DNA of 64,000 nt, from assembly GCA_963556065.3 (NCBI GenBank), contig CAUVYH020000001.1, positions 1 to 64,000 of the forward strand, read 5' to 3'. Each line of letters begins with the position of its first letter. Position 1 is the first letter of the stretch. Source of the stretch: JBAXTE01 sp963556065. GTDB lineage: Bacteria; Bacteroidota; Bacteroidia; Bacteroidales; WCHB1-69. Position numbers and translations under genes: made by a program. Under the pieces are notes generated by a model that searched no databases, had not been told where the DNA came from, and was given only the letters and a program-made list of their open reading frames with translations. This document shows positions 22,036-31,917 of this stretch, one piece after another.

Positions 22036-23199
22036 ATGAAAATGTTAAAAATCAAATCTTTAATTTTAATTGTGGGATTTCTCCTCGTATCAGCATCAGC
22101 CTCAATAGCTCAAAACAGTGCATCTGTGATGGTAACGGGTAAAAAATTCCTGATTCAGTCTGCCATGAATTACGGTCGCGATAACGGCGGATATTTAGAT
22201 ATTCCTGGCTCTCCCACACTAATCAACAAAGGCTCAAACATTCAGGTTTGGAATTTGGATAATGGCGAAGACCGTAAATTTACATTTATTAATTCCAACG
22301 AAGCCGGATATTATGAGATCATTATTGGAAATACGCAAGATTCGAGAATTGACGTAGAAAAAGGGTCGGAAAAAAACGGAACAAACGTTCAAGTTTGGGA
22401 AAAAAACGGTGGCAATACTCAAAAATTCACTTTTGCTCATCTTGGAAACGGCCGATTTAAAATTCTTGACCGAAACGGAAAAATAATTACACTAAGCGAC
22501 CGCTCCTCTTCAAATGGATCGAATGTCCATATCTGGGACAATCATGATGGCGTTTGGGCAGAATGGTATGTGGTTGATCCGGATACAAAAAAAGCATTTA
22601 TCCCCACAGAAACCGTCGCATATCAAGAGACTAAGCCTATTGGCGACCCAATTCCAACCGGACAAAATTTATGGATACAATCAGCCATGGATTATGGCCG
22701 CGATAATGGCGGATACTGGGATTTACCCGGTAGTGACAATAAAATGGCTCAAGGCTCAAATATTCAGGTTTGGAACATCGATGGCGGAAAAGATCGTCTC
22801 TTCCGTATTGAGAAAAAATTTGACAGCCCTTATTATCAAATTTATGTAGGGAACACTAGTGATGGCGTAGTTGATATCAGTGGTGGAAAAAATGAAAATG
22901 GAACGAATGTTCAGTTATGGAAAAAAAACGATAAACCTGCTCAGGACTTTTATTTTAAACATTTGGGAAATGGCCGTTATAAAATTTACAATAAAAATGG
23001 CAAAATTATAAACCTCAAAAGTCGGAAAAACACGAATGGTTCTAATGTTCATTTATGGGAAGACCATGATGGCATTTACAATGAATGGTACTTTGTTAAC
23101 CCAACAACAAAGAAAGCTTATATCCCAAATCTTACCAAATTAGGGGATTCTAATAACATAAACAATTCTAATAATCTATCTAAATCTGTAAGAAAATAA
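22036..23199 (+). CDS. Exported ricin-type beta-trefoil lectin protein with two trefoil units
   Basis: 387 residues. Signal peptide ending SASIAQ. Two similar ~150-residue halves (starting near residues 40 and 212) each contain IQSAMDYGRDNGGY or a close variant, IQVWNLDNG, NGTNVQVWEKN and NGSNVHIWDNHDG. These repeated Q-x-W / V-x-W cores are typical of RICIN (beta-trefoil) carbohydrate-binding domains. There is no enzymatic domain and no T9SS tail. Probably a periplasmic or surface glycan-binding protein. Only four bases separate it from the WG-repeat gene. Confidence 0.82.
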   Translation: MKMLKIKSLILIVGFLLVSASASIAQNSASVMVTGKKFLIQSAMNYGRDNGGYLDIPGSPTLINKGSNIQVWNLDNGEDRKFTFINSNEAGYYEIIIGNTQDSRIDVEKGSEKNGTNVQVWEKNGGNTQKFTFAHLGNGRFKILDRNGKIITLSDRSSSNGSNVHIWDNHDGVWAEWYVVDPDTKKAFIPTETVAYQETKPIGDPIPTGQNLWIQSAMDYGRDNGGYWDLPGSDNKMAQGSNIQVWNIDGGKDRLFRIEKKFDSPYYQIYVGNTSDGVVDISGGKNENGTNVQLWKKNDKPAQDFYFKHLGNGRYKIYNKNGKIINLKSRKNTNGSNVHLWEDHDGIYNEWYFVNPTTKKAYIPNLTKLGDSNNINNSNNLSKSVRK

Positions 23200-23203
23200 A
23201 AAA

Positions 23204-24760
23204 ATGAAAAAAGCAATCATAGTATCAGGAATTTGTCTTTTGATTTCTTCCTGCATTTTGGGACAAGATCTTAAACCTCAAAAAGATAAAGAGACTAAGA
23301 AATACGGATATGTCAATAAATCGGATGAATGGGTGGTTAAAGCAATTTATGATGATGCCGACAAATTTAAAGACGGTGTGGCCAAAATTTATCTTAACAA
23401 GAAAGAAGGCTTGATCAGCGAAACAGGAACTGTACTGGTAGGACCTCAATTTGATGATATTGATAAGTTTAAAGATGGATTAGCCATTATAAAGAACAAT
23501 AAAAAGTATGGTTTTATTGATAAAACAGGAAAAGTTCTTTGCGAAACTAAGTTTGATGATATAGACAAATTTTCTTCAACCGGACTTGCAATTATCAAAA
23601 ATGCAAAAAAATCGGGATTAATTAAAAATGACGGAACTGTCATTACACAGCCCTTATATGATGTAATATATTCCTTTTATGACAATATTGCCAATATTCA
23701 AAACAACAAGCTATGGGGATTAATTGATATTACAGGAAAAGTAATATTTGAGCCGACGTTTGCGAAAGCCTTAGCTTTCAATAAAAATGGGCTCTCAATT
23801 ACACAAAAAATTGGAGAAGATCAACTTTGGAAATTTGGCCTTGTAAAAAACGACGGCAGTGTTATTCTCGATTGTATTCAATTGTGGCTTGCCGAAGAAG
23901 GAAGCTTTTTCTATGTAAAAAATCCAAATACAAAATGGGAAATCAGAGACAATAAAGGTGTAGCAATTTCAAAAGAATTTGATGATTTAAACACATTTAT
24001 GGATGGATTATCATCAAAATATATGATTAATGGACTGATTTCGGCTAAAGAAGGGAATAAATGGGGGTTTATCAACGAGAAAGGAGAAACCATTATTCCA
24101 TTCATTTACGATCGAATTGGCTCAACAGATGGCTACGGTTTTAGCAATGGTTATTGCGCCGTTCAAATCGGCGAAAAATGGGGCTATATCGACAAAACCG
24201 GCAAATACTTTAAAGAACCTATTTTTCAAGAAGCCGATCGTTTCACAAATGTATTAGGGGAAGTTCTGTCAACCGTAAAAATGGAAGATAAAATATACAC
24301 CTTAAATGCTAAAACCGGGGAGATGAAATTGAAACCAGGTACTGAAAACAATACCAGACCCGTAACTGCACAAAAAACTCAAGCTGCCACAACTCAAACA
24401 ACGACGGCACAAACAACGACTACCAGTCAAGCACAAGTTCCAAAAACATCTGCAAACACAGAAAGCGACTGGTTAATAGGAACATGGATGGTAACCGAAG
24501 AAAAAATAGGTGGAAAAGTAAAAACCGGAAAGCAGACGACGTTTGTTAGTTATCAGTTTAAAAAAGGCGGAAGCGGCAATTACGTGGAACGATATGATAT
24601 AATGGCAAACCAAACTCAAACCAAAAATATGAACTGGACATTAAACGGAACATCATTAAAAATGTCCACTTCAAACTACACCTTAACTCCATCTGATAAC
24701 AAACGCACTATGACCATGAACGGTCCGCTTGGCTCAAGCTGGAAATTGACGAAACAATAA
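23204..24760 (+). CDS. Exported WG-repeat protein with lipocalin-like C-terminus
   Basis: 518 residues. Signal-like start with CLLISSCILG, which contains a possible lipobox. Residues ~30-370 carry WG repeats (KKYGFIDKTGKVL, NKLWGLIDITGKV, EKWGYIDKTGKYF), a repeat of unknown role common in Bacteroidota. A Gln/Thr-rich linker (~380-420) leads to a lipocalin-like domain beginning WLIGTWMVTEEKIGG. Cotranscribed with the lectin gene. No function can be assigned. Confidence 0.82.
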   Translation: MKKAIIVSGICLLISSCILGQDLKPQKDKETKKYGYVNKSDEWVVKAIYDDADKFKDGVAKIYLNKKEGLISETGTVLVGPQFDDIDKFKDGLAIIKNNKKYGFIDKTGKVLCETKFDDIDKFSSTGLAIIKNAKKSGLIKNDGTVITQPLYDVIYSFYDNIANIQNNKLWGLIDITGKVIFEPTFAKALAFNKNGLSITQKIGEDQLWKFGLVKNDGSVILDCIQLWLAEEGSFFYVKNPNTKWEIRDNKGVAISKEFDDLNTFMDGLSSKYMINGLISAKEGNKWGFINEKGETIIPFIYDRIGSTDGYGFSNGYCAVQIGEKWGYIDKTGKYFKEPIFQEADRFTNVLGEVLSTVKMEDKIYTLNAKTGEMKLKPGTENNTRPVTAQKTQAATTQTTTAQTTTTSQAQVPKTSANTESDWLIGTWMVTEEKIGGKVKTGKQTTFVSYQFKKGGSGNYVERYDIMANQTQTKNMNWTLNGTSLKMSTSNYTLTPSDNKRTMTMNGPLGSSWKLTKQ

Positions 24761-24774
24761 CCGCTTTTTTGTTT

Positions 24775-24843
24775 TAAATCCAAAGATGCAATGTGGTATT
24801 TCTCATAAATAAGAGATTTGTCAATTGCATCTTTTTGGATTTA
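24775..24843 (+). terminator. Long stem-loop after the WG-repeat gene
   Basis: AAATCCAAAGATGCAAT (from 24776) is complementary, with a small bulge, to ATTGCATCTTTTTGGATTT ending near 24842, followed by a T-rich tract. Probable transcription end of the lectin/WG operon. Confidence 0.5.
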
Positions 24844-24938
24844 ATTTTTCTAACTAGAAATTTATTGCAAAGTCTGCAAATCAAATAAAAAAGGCATGTT
24901 TAAACACAAATAACATTTACTAAAACACACATCCACAT

Positions 24939-24967
24939 AAAAAAAGCCCCAATAGGGGCTTTTTTTA
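24939..24967. terminator. Strong bidirectional terminator
   Basis: AAAAAGCCCC-AATA-GGGGCTTTTT: a perfect 10-bp stem with flanking A and T runs between convergent genes. Confidence 0.9.
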
Positions 24968-25035
24968 TAATTCGAAATGGAATTAACTCATCACAAACTG
25001 ATGCTTTTCAACTGTTTTTTCTGAATAATTATTGG

Positions 25036-25836
25036 TTATTTTGTCTTCGACTTATATTGAGTTGGAACAAGCGGAGCAATGGTGTTTACTCCTAATACAG
25101 AACGGTAAACAGTCCCGTTATAATCGACAAACACGATGTCGTTTTGAAAGAAAACGCCCAAATAATTTGGGTAAGCACTATAATCATCTACAAACGTCAA
25201 ATTGGTGCTATAACTGCTGAAATTTGGGCGGGCAGCATATTGCAATGGATTATCATACTGCAATTGGATTTGAATCGGATATGGATCGCGAGAAGTCCAC
25301 ACATAAACCTGTTTGTCTTCATTCCCGGAAAAGTTATATCCACTCACGAAAAGTGTAGCGGTATGATCATACGGCCAATACGTTAATTGTAGCACATCAT
25401 GGCAATCTATCGGGAAACTACCATTTATTACATTATCGCCCAACATCACTTTTATATAATCTCCTTCGGGATTTACTTTGATTATTTTTCTGCTCCCATC
25501 GGTGAAGTTTCCGGCAGATACGGTCTCGTAAAGATCTTTATATAAATATGTTACTTTGTTTTCCGAAAATTCGCGATCCGTTAAATTTGCCAACATTTTA
25601 AACCCCGTTGGGTCAGCATTGGAGCTGATCTTTAATTCAATTTGATTGTTCGGGGCAATTTTCGGGGCAATTTTACCTCTGATATCAAGCTTGTTTTGGT
25701 ATAAATTCAAGGTCCAAACCCCATTATAATCGGCGGATAACTCCATTTCGGAATTACTTAGATTCTCTTCCTCTTTTTTACACGAAGCGAGCATAAGAAA
25801 TGTGACAACCCAAAATAGTAATGTGTGTGCTTTCAT
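25036..25836 (-). CDS. Putative lipoprotein of unknown function
   Basis: 266 residues. Signal peptide with lipobox LASC followed by KKEEE, typical of Bacteroidota lipoproteins. The rest is beta-rich (YNGVWTLNLYQNKL, CHDVLQLTYWPYDH) with no motif I recognise. It stands alone between the strong terminator and a divergent lipoprotein gene. Confidence 0.72.
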   Translation of the reverse strand: MKAHTLLFWVVTFLMLASCKKEEENLSNSEMELSADYNGVWTLNLYQNKLDIRGKIAPKIAPNNQIELKISSNADPTGFKMLANLTDREFSENKVTYLYKDLYETVSAGNFTDGSRKIIKVNPEGDYIKVMLGDNVINGSFPIDCHDVLQLTYWPYDHTATLFVSGYNFSGNEDKQVYVWTSRDPYPIQIQLQYDNPLQYAARPNFSSYSTNLTFVDDYSAYPNYLGVFFQNDIVFVDYNGTVYRSVLGVNTIAPLVPTQYKSKTK

Positions 25837-26244
25837 CTTTTTACAAAAATTAGTTTACAAAAACCGAAAAATCGTTTCTTTACTTTCCGGCACTAATTAG
25901 TTGCAACAGACCTTGCTTTTTGAAAAATCAGATTTCGGATAACTGCGGTTTTGTTAATCTCTTGTTTATGTTTTTCAACACCATTTAGTGTTTGTTCACA
26001 GAATCTGTAATATTAAACATTCAGCGCATTACACACATAACGAATTGAATAAAAGAGAGAAACAAGTATATCTTTTTTATCAACTTTTGTATTCCAAAAA
26101 CGGCTAATTCGCTGAATATCATCACTCCCCTTGAATATTGGAGCTAAAATACTGAATAAATATCTTACATTTTTCGGAGAGGATTCTAGCAATAAAGCCT
26201 AAGAGAGATCGTTATATTGCCATAAAAACTAAAAAAACAATACT
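25837..26244. other. AT-rich divergent intergenic region
   Basis: 408 bases between two divergent lipoprotein genes. No TAnnTTTG box, tRNA, hairpin or plausible short gene stands out. Confidence 0.5.
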
Positions 26245-26913
26245 ATGAAAAAGGAAGCCTTTATTTTGACTTTATTGTTAATAACGATTGTAATTTCTTC
26301 TTGCAAAAAAGAGAACGAAGATGAACCAATTGCACCAACACCTACGACTGTTTACCCGAACTATTCCCAATTAAAAGTCGGGAACTATTGGATATATCAA
26401 CAGTTTGAATTGGACAGCCTGGGTAACGAAACTCCAAAAAACATCTTCGATAGCTGTTATGTGGAAAAAGATACGATTATTAATACCTACACATATTATA
26501 AAGTATTCAGTCCATCTGAGGGTCTTGGCACAGATTATAAATACATCCGTGATTCACTACATTATATTGTAAGTGCATATAATGGCCAAATTCTATTTTC
26601 ATCTCAAGATTTTACAACAACTTTTTACTCCCAATATTTCCAAATTGCAGGTTCTAATTCAGATACACTAGCTGTATTAACAGCAAAAATGGATGATAAA
26701 AACAGGTCTGTTACTACCCCTGCAGGGACTTTTATTACCTCAAATATGAAAGAAAAGATTTCGTTTAACCCAAGTTTTCAACCCTCGTATCGAATTCGGT
26801 ATAGGAATAACAGATATGCCGAAAATATTGGACTTGTAGTTGAAACGCTTCCTATTTGGACTACTCAACTATTCACTGTAGAGAGACGGTTGGTGCGCTA
26901 TCATATAAACTAA
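26245..26913 (+). CDS. Putative lipoprotein of unknown function
   Basis: 222 residues. Lipobox VISSC followed by KKENEDE. The first domain motif YSQLKVGNYWIYQQFELDS and the later TTPAGTFITSN segment are shared in style with the lipoprotein at 34163-34819 (QNSWVYDLSI, TVPAGIFTNC), so the two are probably distant paralogues. Surface- or periplasm-anchored; function unknown. Confidence 0.75.
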   Translation: MKKEAFILTLLLITIVISSCKKENEDEPIAPTPTTVYPNYSQLKVGNYWIYQQFELDSLGNETPKNIFDSCYVEKDTIINTYTYYKVFSPSEGLGTDYKYIRDSLHYIVSAYNGQILFSSQDFTTTFYSQYFQIAGSNSDTLAVLTAKMDDKNRSVTTPAGTFITSNMKEKISFNPSFQPSYRIRYRNNRYAENIGLVVETLPIWTTQLFTVERRLVRYHIN

Positions 26914-27064
26914 TGTAAAAGTGGTGTTTTGTTTATGAAGCAATAAGGATTGTTTTTGAAATACGGTATCTGATTTGAGTTTCACTTTTTGTTTTGCTAA
27001 AGATTAAAGGCGAAAAACCTCAACATAGAAGTGTTTGCAAGAAAAATCAGTGTTTTTCGGTAGA

Positions 27065-27781
27065 TTATTTAACGATGATTTTTCCAACATATAGCAAATC
27101 AAAATCTTCGTTGATCAATTTCCAATAGTATATACCCGTGCCCAATTTTGGAATTTTAACGGCGGACGTATTGGTTCCCAAACTTTTTATTTCCTGATCA
27201 TTGTTGTTGAATATTTCTACCGTAAGCTTATCCTTGGTTTTGTTTATCCATTTTAAAGAGTCTATCGCAGGATATGCCACCTCTCCTTTTGTAATAATTT
27301 GAATGCTATTTGCCCGATATGATTCTTGGTGATTTCGGTAGAGTTTTTCTAGTTTTTCATTGATTTCCAATGAAGCAATTTGCTGATTTTCAAGCTCCTT
27401 TTTGTTCATCAGAACCGATGAATCCCCTTTTTTATCAATCTTGGCAGAAGTATCGGTTTGGGCAATCATGGCCTTATTCAACGGCATATTGGAGTCGGGC
27501 TGAGAAAATTTAAAAATAGTAAATATTAAAACAGCAGCAGCAGCAGCAGCAGAAATGGAAACCACATAAATCCATCTTTTTAATCGACTCGATTTCGGTT
27601 GAGCTTCTTTAATGCTGAAGTTAAATGCAATATCAGCCACCATAAGCACTTCTGATGCACATTGTTCACACTCCGACAAATGTTTCCGAAGTTTTTCCGG
27701 CAATTGATCATAAATTCCATCGTTGATAGCATCAGCGCATTGAGCTATCTCTTCTTCGGAAAAATGTGATTTATCGTTCAT
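27065..27781 (-). CDS. Membrane-spanning anti-sigma factor with zinc-type N-terminus
   Basis: 238 residues. The cytoplasmic N-terminus has C15 and the H34-x3-C38-x2-C41 motif of zinc-binding anti-sigma domains. A single membrane helix follows (~71-90; its alanines are encoded by seven CAG-type triplets), then a periplasmic part of ~145 residues with a helical stretch and a C-terminal beta domain (AVKIPKLGTGIYYWKLI). Its start overlaps the sigma-factor stop by 11 bases, showing coupling. Inferred role: hold the sigma factor at the membrane until its periplasmic part is cut or bound. The divergent exported TPR-CHAT protein is the best candidate partner. Confidence 0.75.
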   Translation of the reverse strand: MNDKSHFSEEEIAQCADAINDGIYDQLPEKLRKHLSECEQCASEVLMVADIAFNFSIKEAQPKSSRLKRWIYVVSISAAAAAAVLIFTIFKFSQPDSNMPLNKAMIAQTDTSAKIDKKGDSSVLMNKKELENQQIASLEINEKLEKLYRNHQESYRANSIQIITKGEVAYPAIDSLKWINKTKDKLTVEIFNNNDQEIKSLGTNTSAVKIPKLGTGIYYWKLINEDFDLLYVGKIIVK

Positions 27782-28562
27782 CCCTTTTATTTTTTAAAGT
27801 CCAAAAACTAGTCTTACGATCACTTGTATTCCCAGGAAACGGCACATTCCCCATCTCAATAAGAATTCTCAAACTCTCCCTGCAATGATTTGACTCATCA
27901 TAATCATTCATCCTTTTTAGAATTAATTCTATTTGTTTGTTCATCCACATCCTTATGGCATCTCCCTTCACATCCTTGTCTTCTACCCTATTTGTAATGT
28001 GAGCAAGCGCATTGTATATATCTGCTTGCGACAGGTGTTCATCTCTATTAAAAAGCAGTCTAACGCCATCGTATTTATCCTTGCTGTATTCCCTAACTTC
28101 ATTATCTTCAATCGGTATATCAAATAAAAACTTCATGAAAAGTAATATTTTATTACGTTCTTCATTAAAAAAGAGCAGAATATTCGACAACCGTTTGATT
28201 TCTTTTTTAATAATCAGAGTCTTATCCGTTTCTATTTCCCTCTTTGAATCTTTATCCAACTCCTGCACAATGTCGATATCAGAAACGGAATACCAATGCT
28301 TACTCTCATTTCTGATTACTTCGCAGCACATTCTGTTAATTACCGCTATATAATAGGTCTTAATATTCGATCTGTTCTGAAAGGAGGCATTGATTTTTTC
28401 CTGTTGTTTTAAAATTTTCTCCATTATAGCCATCTCAACATCCTCCTTCTCACGCATAGGGATACTCGATTTGGAAACGTACCTCATAACTACGTTTGAT
28501 ACCAATTCCATAATTGTATGTAAAGAAATCAGTTCGGTATTATAGTTGTTAGTATCGACCAT
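27771..28562 (-). CDS. Divergent sigma-70-family (ECF-like) sigma factor
   Basis: 263 residues from ATG 28562 (a TTG seven codons upstream is rejected). The region 2-like part has an acidic helix (REKEDVEMAIMEKIL) and NIKTYYIAVINRMCCEVIRN, resembling the -10-recognition helix of ECF sigmas. Region 4 is not obvious: the C-terminal third (IRMWMNKQIELILKRM) is helical but lacks a clear helix-turn-helix. It may be a divergent sigma or a sigma-like adaptor. A TATTTTTG box (minus, 28581-28588) lies 18 bases before the ATG. Coupled to the anti-sigma gene by overlap. Confidence 0.62.
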   Translation of the reverse strand: MVDTNNYNTELISLHTIMELVSNVVMRYVSKSSIPMREKEDVEMAIMEKILKQQEKINASFQNRSNIKTYYIAVINRMCCEVIRNESKHWYSVSDIDIVQELDKDSKREIETDKTLIIKKEIKRLSNILLFFNEERNKILLFMKFLFDIPIEDNEVREYSKDKYDGVRLLFNRDEHLSQADIYNALAHITNRVEDKDVKGDAIRMWMNKQIELILKRMNDYDESNHCRESLRILIEMGNVPFPGNTSDRKTSFWTLKNKRDER

Positions 28563-28640
28563 TTTTGAAAATAATTTGAACAAAAATACGGATTTTAAGT
28601 CATTTTAGGCTGTTTTTTGTGATTTTGCGCAAAGTTGATT

Positions 28641-28670
28641 TTTGTTTTCAGCCCTAAAATCTTATCTTTG
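28641..28670 (+). promoter_or_regulatory. Bacteroidota-type promoter of the TPR-CHAT gene
   Basis: TTTG (28641-28644), 18 bases, then TATCTTTG (28663-28670), an excellent match. It implies a leader of roughly 90 bases before ATG 28765. Confidence 0.75.
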
Positions 28671-28764
28671 CATTATACGGAATTGTGTATAAACAGCCAA
28701 GCCCTTGTTGATTGATTTTTTACAATATTCACAAACATTAAACCATTTAGTAAATTTATAAATA

Positions 28765-31668
28765 ATGAAAATTCGAATTCTTTCATTTGTTGCACTATTT
28801 TTCTCAATAATATTTACCACAAATGTAAATGCCCAGTATGGGCCGCTTTATTGGGACTTACGAGGTTATGATAGCATTACCAACTATCGTGAAGCAATGA
28901 ATGCATACAATCAAAAAAATGTTGCTAAAGCAATTCTAATATTGGATTCCGTGAGCAATATATACGCTTCTCAAAAGAATTTTCGAAAACAGTATTTGGT
29001 TGAAAACGAAAAGGGAGCCATGATTTATCTCTCAAAAGAATATGAAAAATCGTTCCATATTTTTGAACAAAATATGAATGGTATGAGGTTAAATCAGGAT
29101 ACGCTTAATTATGAATTTGTGATTGCACTTCGGTTTATGGGTTATTTAGCACTTGATTACAAAACGATAGGTAAACCCAGAATGTATTATCTAAAGAAAC
29201 AAATGGCTGTTTTGGAACAGATGCATGATGATTCTCCAATTTATGCGGATTGTTTGGGCGATATGGGACTAAACCTGAAAGGCGAAAATCAAGATTTAGG
29301 GCTTGAATATTTGCTTAAATCTAAAAAAATGGCGCAAAAACATGGAATGACCAGTTCCATCATGATTCTTGACAACACAATAACGAATCGATATGCACTA
29401 GAACAACCCTATTTGTCGCTCAAGGTTCAAGAGTGCTTATTAGCCACTGCAAGCAGACAAAATTACAGGGATTCTGTTGTGTTGGTGATGCTAGCGTATC
29501 ATGTTGCAACAAAAAATAAAGAAATCAAAAACTACGAAAAAGCTATTTCTTGTTTTGAATATGCCGACTCATTAATGAAAGCAACCAACAATCCACATGA
29601 AAAGGTAATAACAGCATTGCCCATCGAAAAAATACAGTGTTATAGCCTGATGGGAGATAAAAATAAATTTGTTGCCCAAGCTCAACAAGCAATCGATATT
29701 TATTACAAAACAAAAGGAAACAACAAAATTGCCGAATGCGAACTTTATTCTGTCATTGGGAATAATTACATGCCGTTTTCCATCGATAGTTCTCTCTCGT
29801 ATTTGAATAAGGCATGCCAAATTCTAACCAAAAAAGAAACGTTAAGTTTTGATTCTTTAGATCAAAATCAAGCAGAGTCATTGGCTAAAATATTTAATGC
29901 CCAAGCTAATGCTTTAATGCAAATCGGAAAAATAGCAGAGGCTTCCGGTAAAATTCTTGAATCTATTAAACTATATACAGGTTCAGATGATGATAATCAA
30001 CCCGTTTTTACCTGTTATGAAGCGGATGACTTTATTTTAATTGAAACATATCTCATTGCCAGTGAAATATTTTCAAAATCATTGAGAACCAAATTCAGTC
30101 CTGAGATGTACGCATTGGCATTAAAGTCATTTTACTGTTGTGATACCATCATGCGGAGAATGGCGGTAAATATTTCAGACCAAAATTCTATTTTAGATTA
30201 TGCAAAGGAATACAAACAAATGACGGCCAATTTACTCAGCATTCCAAACCTATCGGTAAAAAATCCGGAGATTGCATTTCATTTTGCCAGCAATTCAAAA
30301 GCATATCAACTGATGGCCGACATAAAAAAACACACCATTATTCCATCAGACGATAATGAAATTTGGGTTAAAAAGAATAATTTGGAGAATAATTTGCGCC
30401 GTTTGGCAAATCAGAAAAATGAGGCAAAACTAAAAAAGGATTCCTGTTTAATGGATAGCCTATCCGTCTTAGAAAAAGACTTATTTATAGATCTAATTGT
30501 TGTCAATTATAGATTGATGAAAACACAAAACAATGATTATCAATATTTTGATGATGATAATATGGTTGAAATCACTAAAAGTAACATTGCAAAAAATCAT
30601 TTACTTGTGGATGTTTTTCAATCAGACTCTTGTGCTTATATTTTTAGTATTAACCCCTCGGGCTTATCTTGTTTTACAATCAACAATGTGGATAAACTGA
30701 ATCGAATTGTCAATCAGTTTTATAAAGAGATTAAAACCGGAGGGGATTTTAAAAAATCTGCATTATCCTTGTCAAATATGCTCCTAAAGCCAATTGCAGA
30801 TAAATTAAAAATATGTACCGAAATCACATTTATTCCCGATAATATTCTTTGCCAAATCCCATTCGAAGCGCTTCCAAACCCGAATACTGGAAATCTGTTA
30901 TTAAATTCACACGCCATCAGTTACCACTACTCAACTTCGCTGTGGAACAAATCAATAACCAAACAAAAGCCAAAAGAACAAGCAATATTAGCCATTGCTC
31001 CAGTTTTTGAAAACGATAGAAATATTACACTAAACACAACTTTTAGAGATCAGCATGCCGAAGATGAATACCTCAACAAAATAACGTCCAATGACATTCT
31101 TCCGCTTCCTTTTACCGGTGTTGAAACCAAAGAAATTGTCAATCTGTTTCAATCAAAAGGGATTTCAAATCGCTTGCTCGTCAATAAAGAAGCGACAAAA
31201 GAACATTTTTTATCACAATCAGCCCAATACTCCATTCTACATATTGCCTCGCATGGCTATGTTTCAAAAGTATCGCCGAATAACTCGGGATTTTTTCTTT
31301 ATACCAACGAAAAGAACGATTCAACAGGAAGTTCAATCGGATTTGTAAATATGAGTGAAATTTATAGTTTGAAGACTAACGCTAATTTGGTGGTTTTGAG
31401 TGCCTGCAATTCTGGCGTGGGTCCAATTTACGAAGGAGAGGGATTGATGGCGCTTCCACGCGGATTTATCTATGCCGGCGTTCCCAATGTAATGGCTTCT
31501 TTATGGAAAGTACACGATGAAAAAACTAAAGAGTTGATGTTGTCTTTCTACCAGCATTTATTAGGTGGGGATTCATACGCAGAAGCTCTTCGTAAAGCAA
31601 AACAGGATTGTATAGCCAAAGGATATCTCCCGCTTAACTGGGCTGGTTTTGTGATAATCGGACGGTGA
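28765..31668 (+). CDS. Exported TPR-CHAT caspase-like protein
   Basis: 967 residues. Signal peptide ending TTNVNAQ, so the protein is exported. Residues ~30-640 are helical TPR-type repeats. A CHAT (caspase HetF associated with TPRs) domain fills ~690-967, with the catalytic His830 in HIASHG and Cys881 in SACNSG, followed by GEGLMALPRGFIYAGVPNVMASLW. CHAT domains are cysteine peptidases with caspase fold; TPRs usually sense or bind partners. It is transcribed away from the sigma/anti-sigma pair, with its own promoter. I infer that it may cut the periplasmic part of the anti-sigma factor or act with it. The substrate is not shown. Confidence 0.85.
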   Translation: MKIRILSFVALFFSIIFTTNVNAQYGPLYWDLRGYDSITNYREAMNAYNQKNVAKAILILDSVSNIYASQKNFRKQYLVENEKGAMIYLSKEYEKSFHIFEQNMNGMRLNQDTLNYEFVIALRFMGYLALDYKTIGKPRMYYLKKQMAVLEQMHDDSPIYADCLGDMGLNLKGENQDLGLEYLLKSKKMAQKHGMTSSIMILDNTITNRYALEQPYLSLKVQECLLATASRQNYRDSVVLVMLAYHVATKNKEIKNYEKAISCFEYADSLMKATNNPHEKVITALPIEKIQCYSLMGDKNKFVAQAQQAIDIYYKTKGNNKIAECELYSVIGNNYMPFSIDSSLSYLNKACQILTKKETLSFDSLDQNQAESLAKIFNAQANALMQIGKIAEASGKILESIKLYTGSDDDNQPVFTCYEADDFILIETYLIASEIFSKSLRTKFSPEMYALALKSFYCCDTIMRRMAVNISDQNSILDYAKEYKQMTANLLSIPNLSVKNPEIAFHFASNSKAYQLMADIKKHTIIPSDDNEIWVKKNNLENNLRRLANQKNEAKLKKDSCLMDSLSVLEKDLFIDLIVVNYRLMKTQNNDYQYFDDDNMVEITKSNIAKNHLLVDVFQSDSCAYIFSINPSGLSCFTINNVDKLNRIVNQFYKEIKTGGDFKKSALSLSNMLLKPIADKLKICTEITFIPDNILCQIPFEALPNPNTGNLLLNSHAISYHYSTSLWNKSITKQKPKEQAILAIAPVFENDRNITLNTTFRDQHAEDEYLNKITSNDILPLPFTGVETKEIVNLFQSKGISNRLLVNKEATKEHFLSQSAQYSILHIASHGYVSKVSPNNSGFFLYTNEKNDSTGSSIGFVNMSEIYSLKTNANLVVLSACNSGVGPIYEGEGLMALPRGFIYAGVPNVMASLWKVHDEKTKELMLSFYQHLLGGDSYAEALRKAKQDCIAKGYLPLNWAGFVIIGR

Positions 31669-31917
31669 TTCCAGAGCAAGAATTGACAAGAAAGTCCGTT
31701 TTATTAACTCTTCAACTAACCGGAGGATGAAGAATTCCACCCGTGAATGGCAGATTTGAACCTCTCGAAATTTTAGCAGACCATGGTGAAAACATATTTA
31801 GCCTCTTAAAAAAATAAATTGTAATATTGTATTCTCTTTTCATCCCAAATTATATTAAATGGGCTTTGGTTTATGTATTTGAAAAATAGTTTCTTAGTAT
31901 TAACCAAATAACAAAGC

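Noticed and set aside
27520..27560. Run of seven CAG-type triplets as a phase-variation switch
   Set aside because: It lies in frame, coding alanines of the membrane helix; triplet changes would not shift the frame.
28765..31668. TPR-CHAT gene as part of a CRISPR type III-E system
   Set aside because: No cas genes or repeats nearby, and the protein has a signal peptide, unlike cytoplasmic Csx29.
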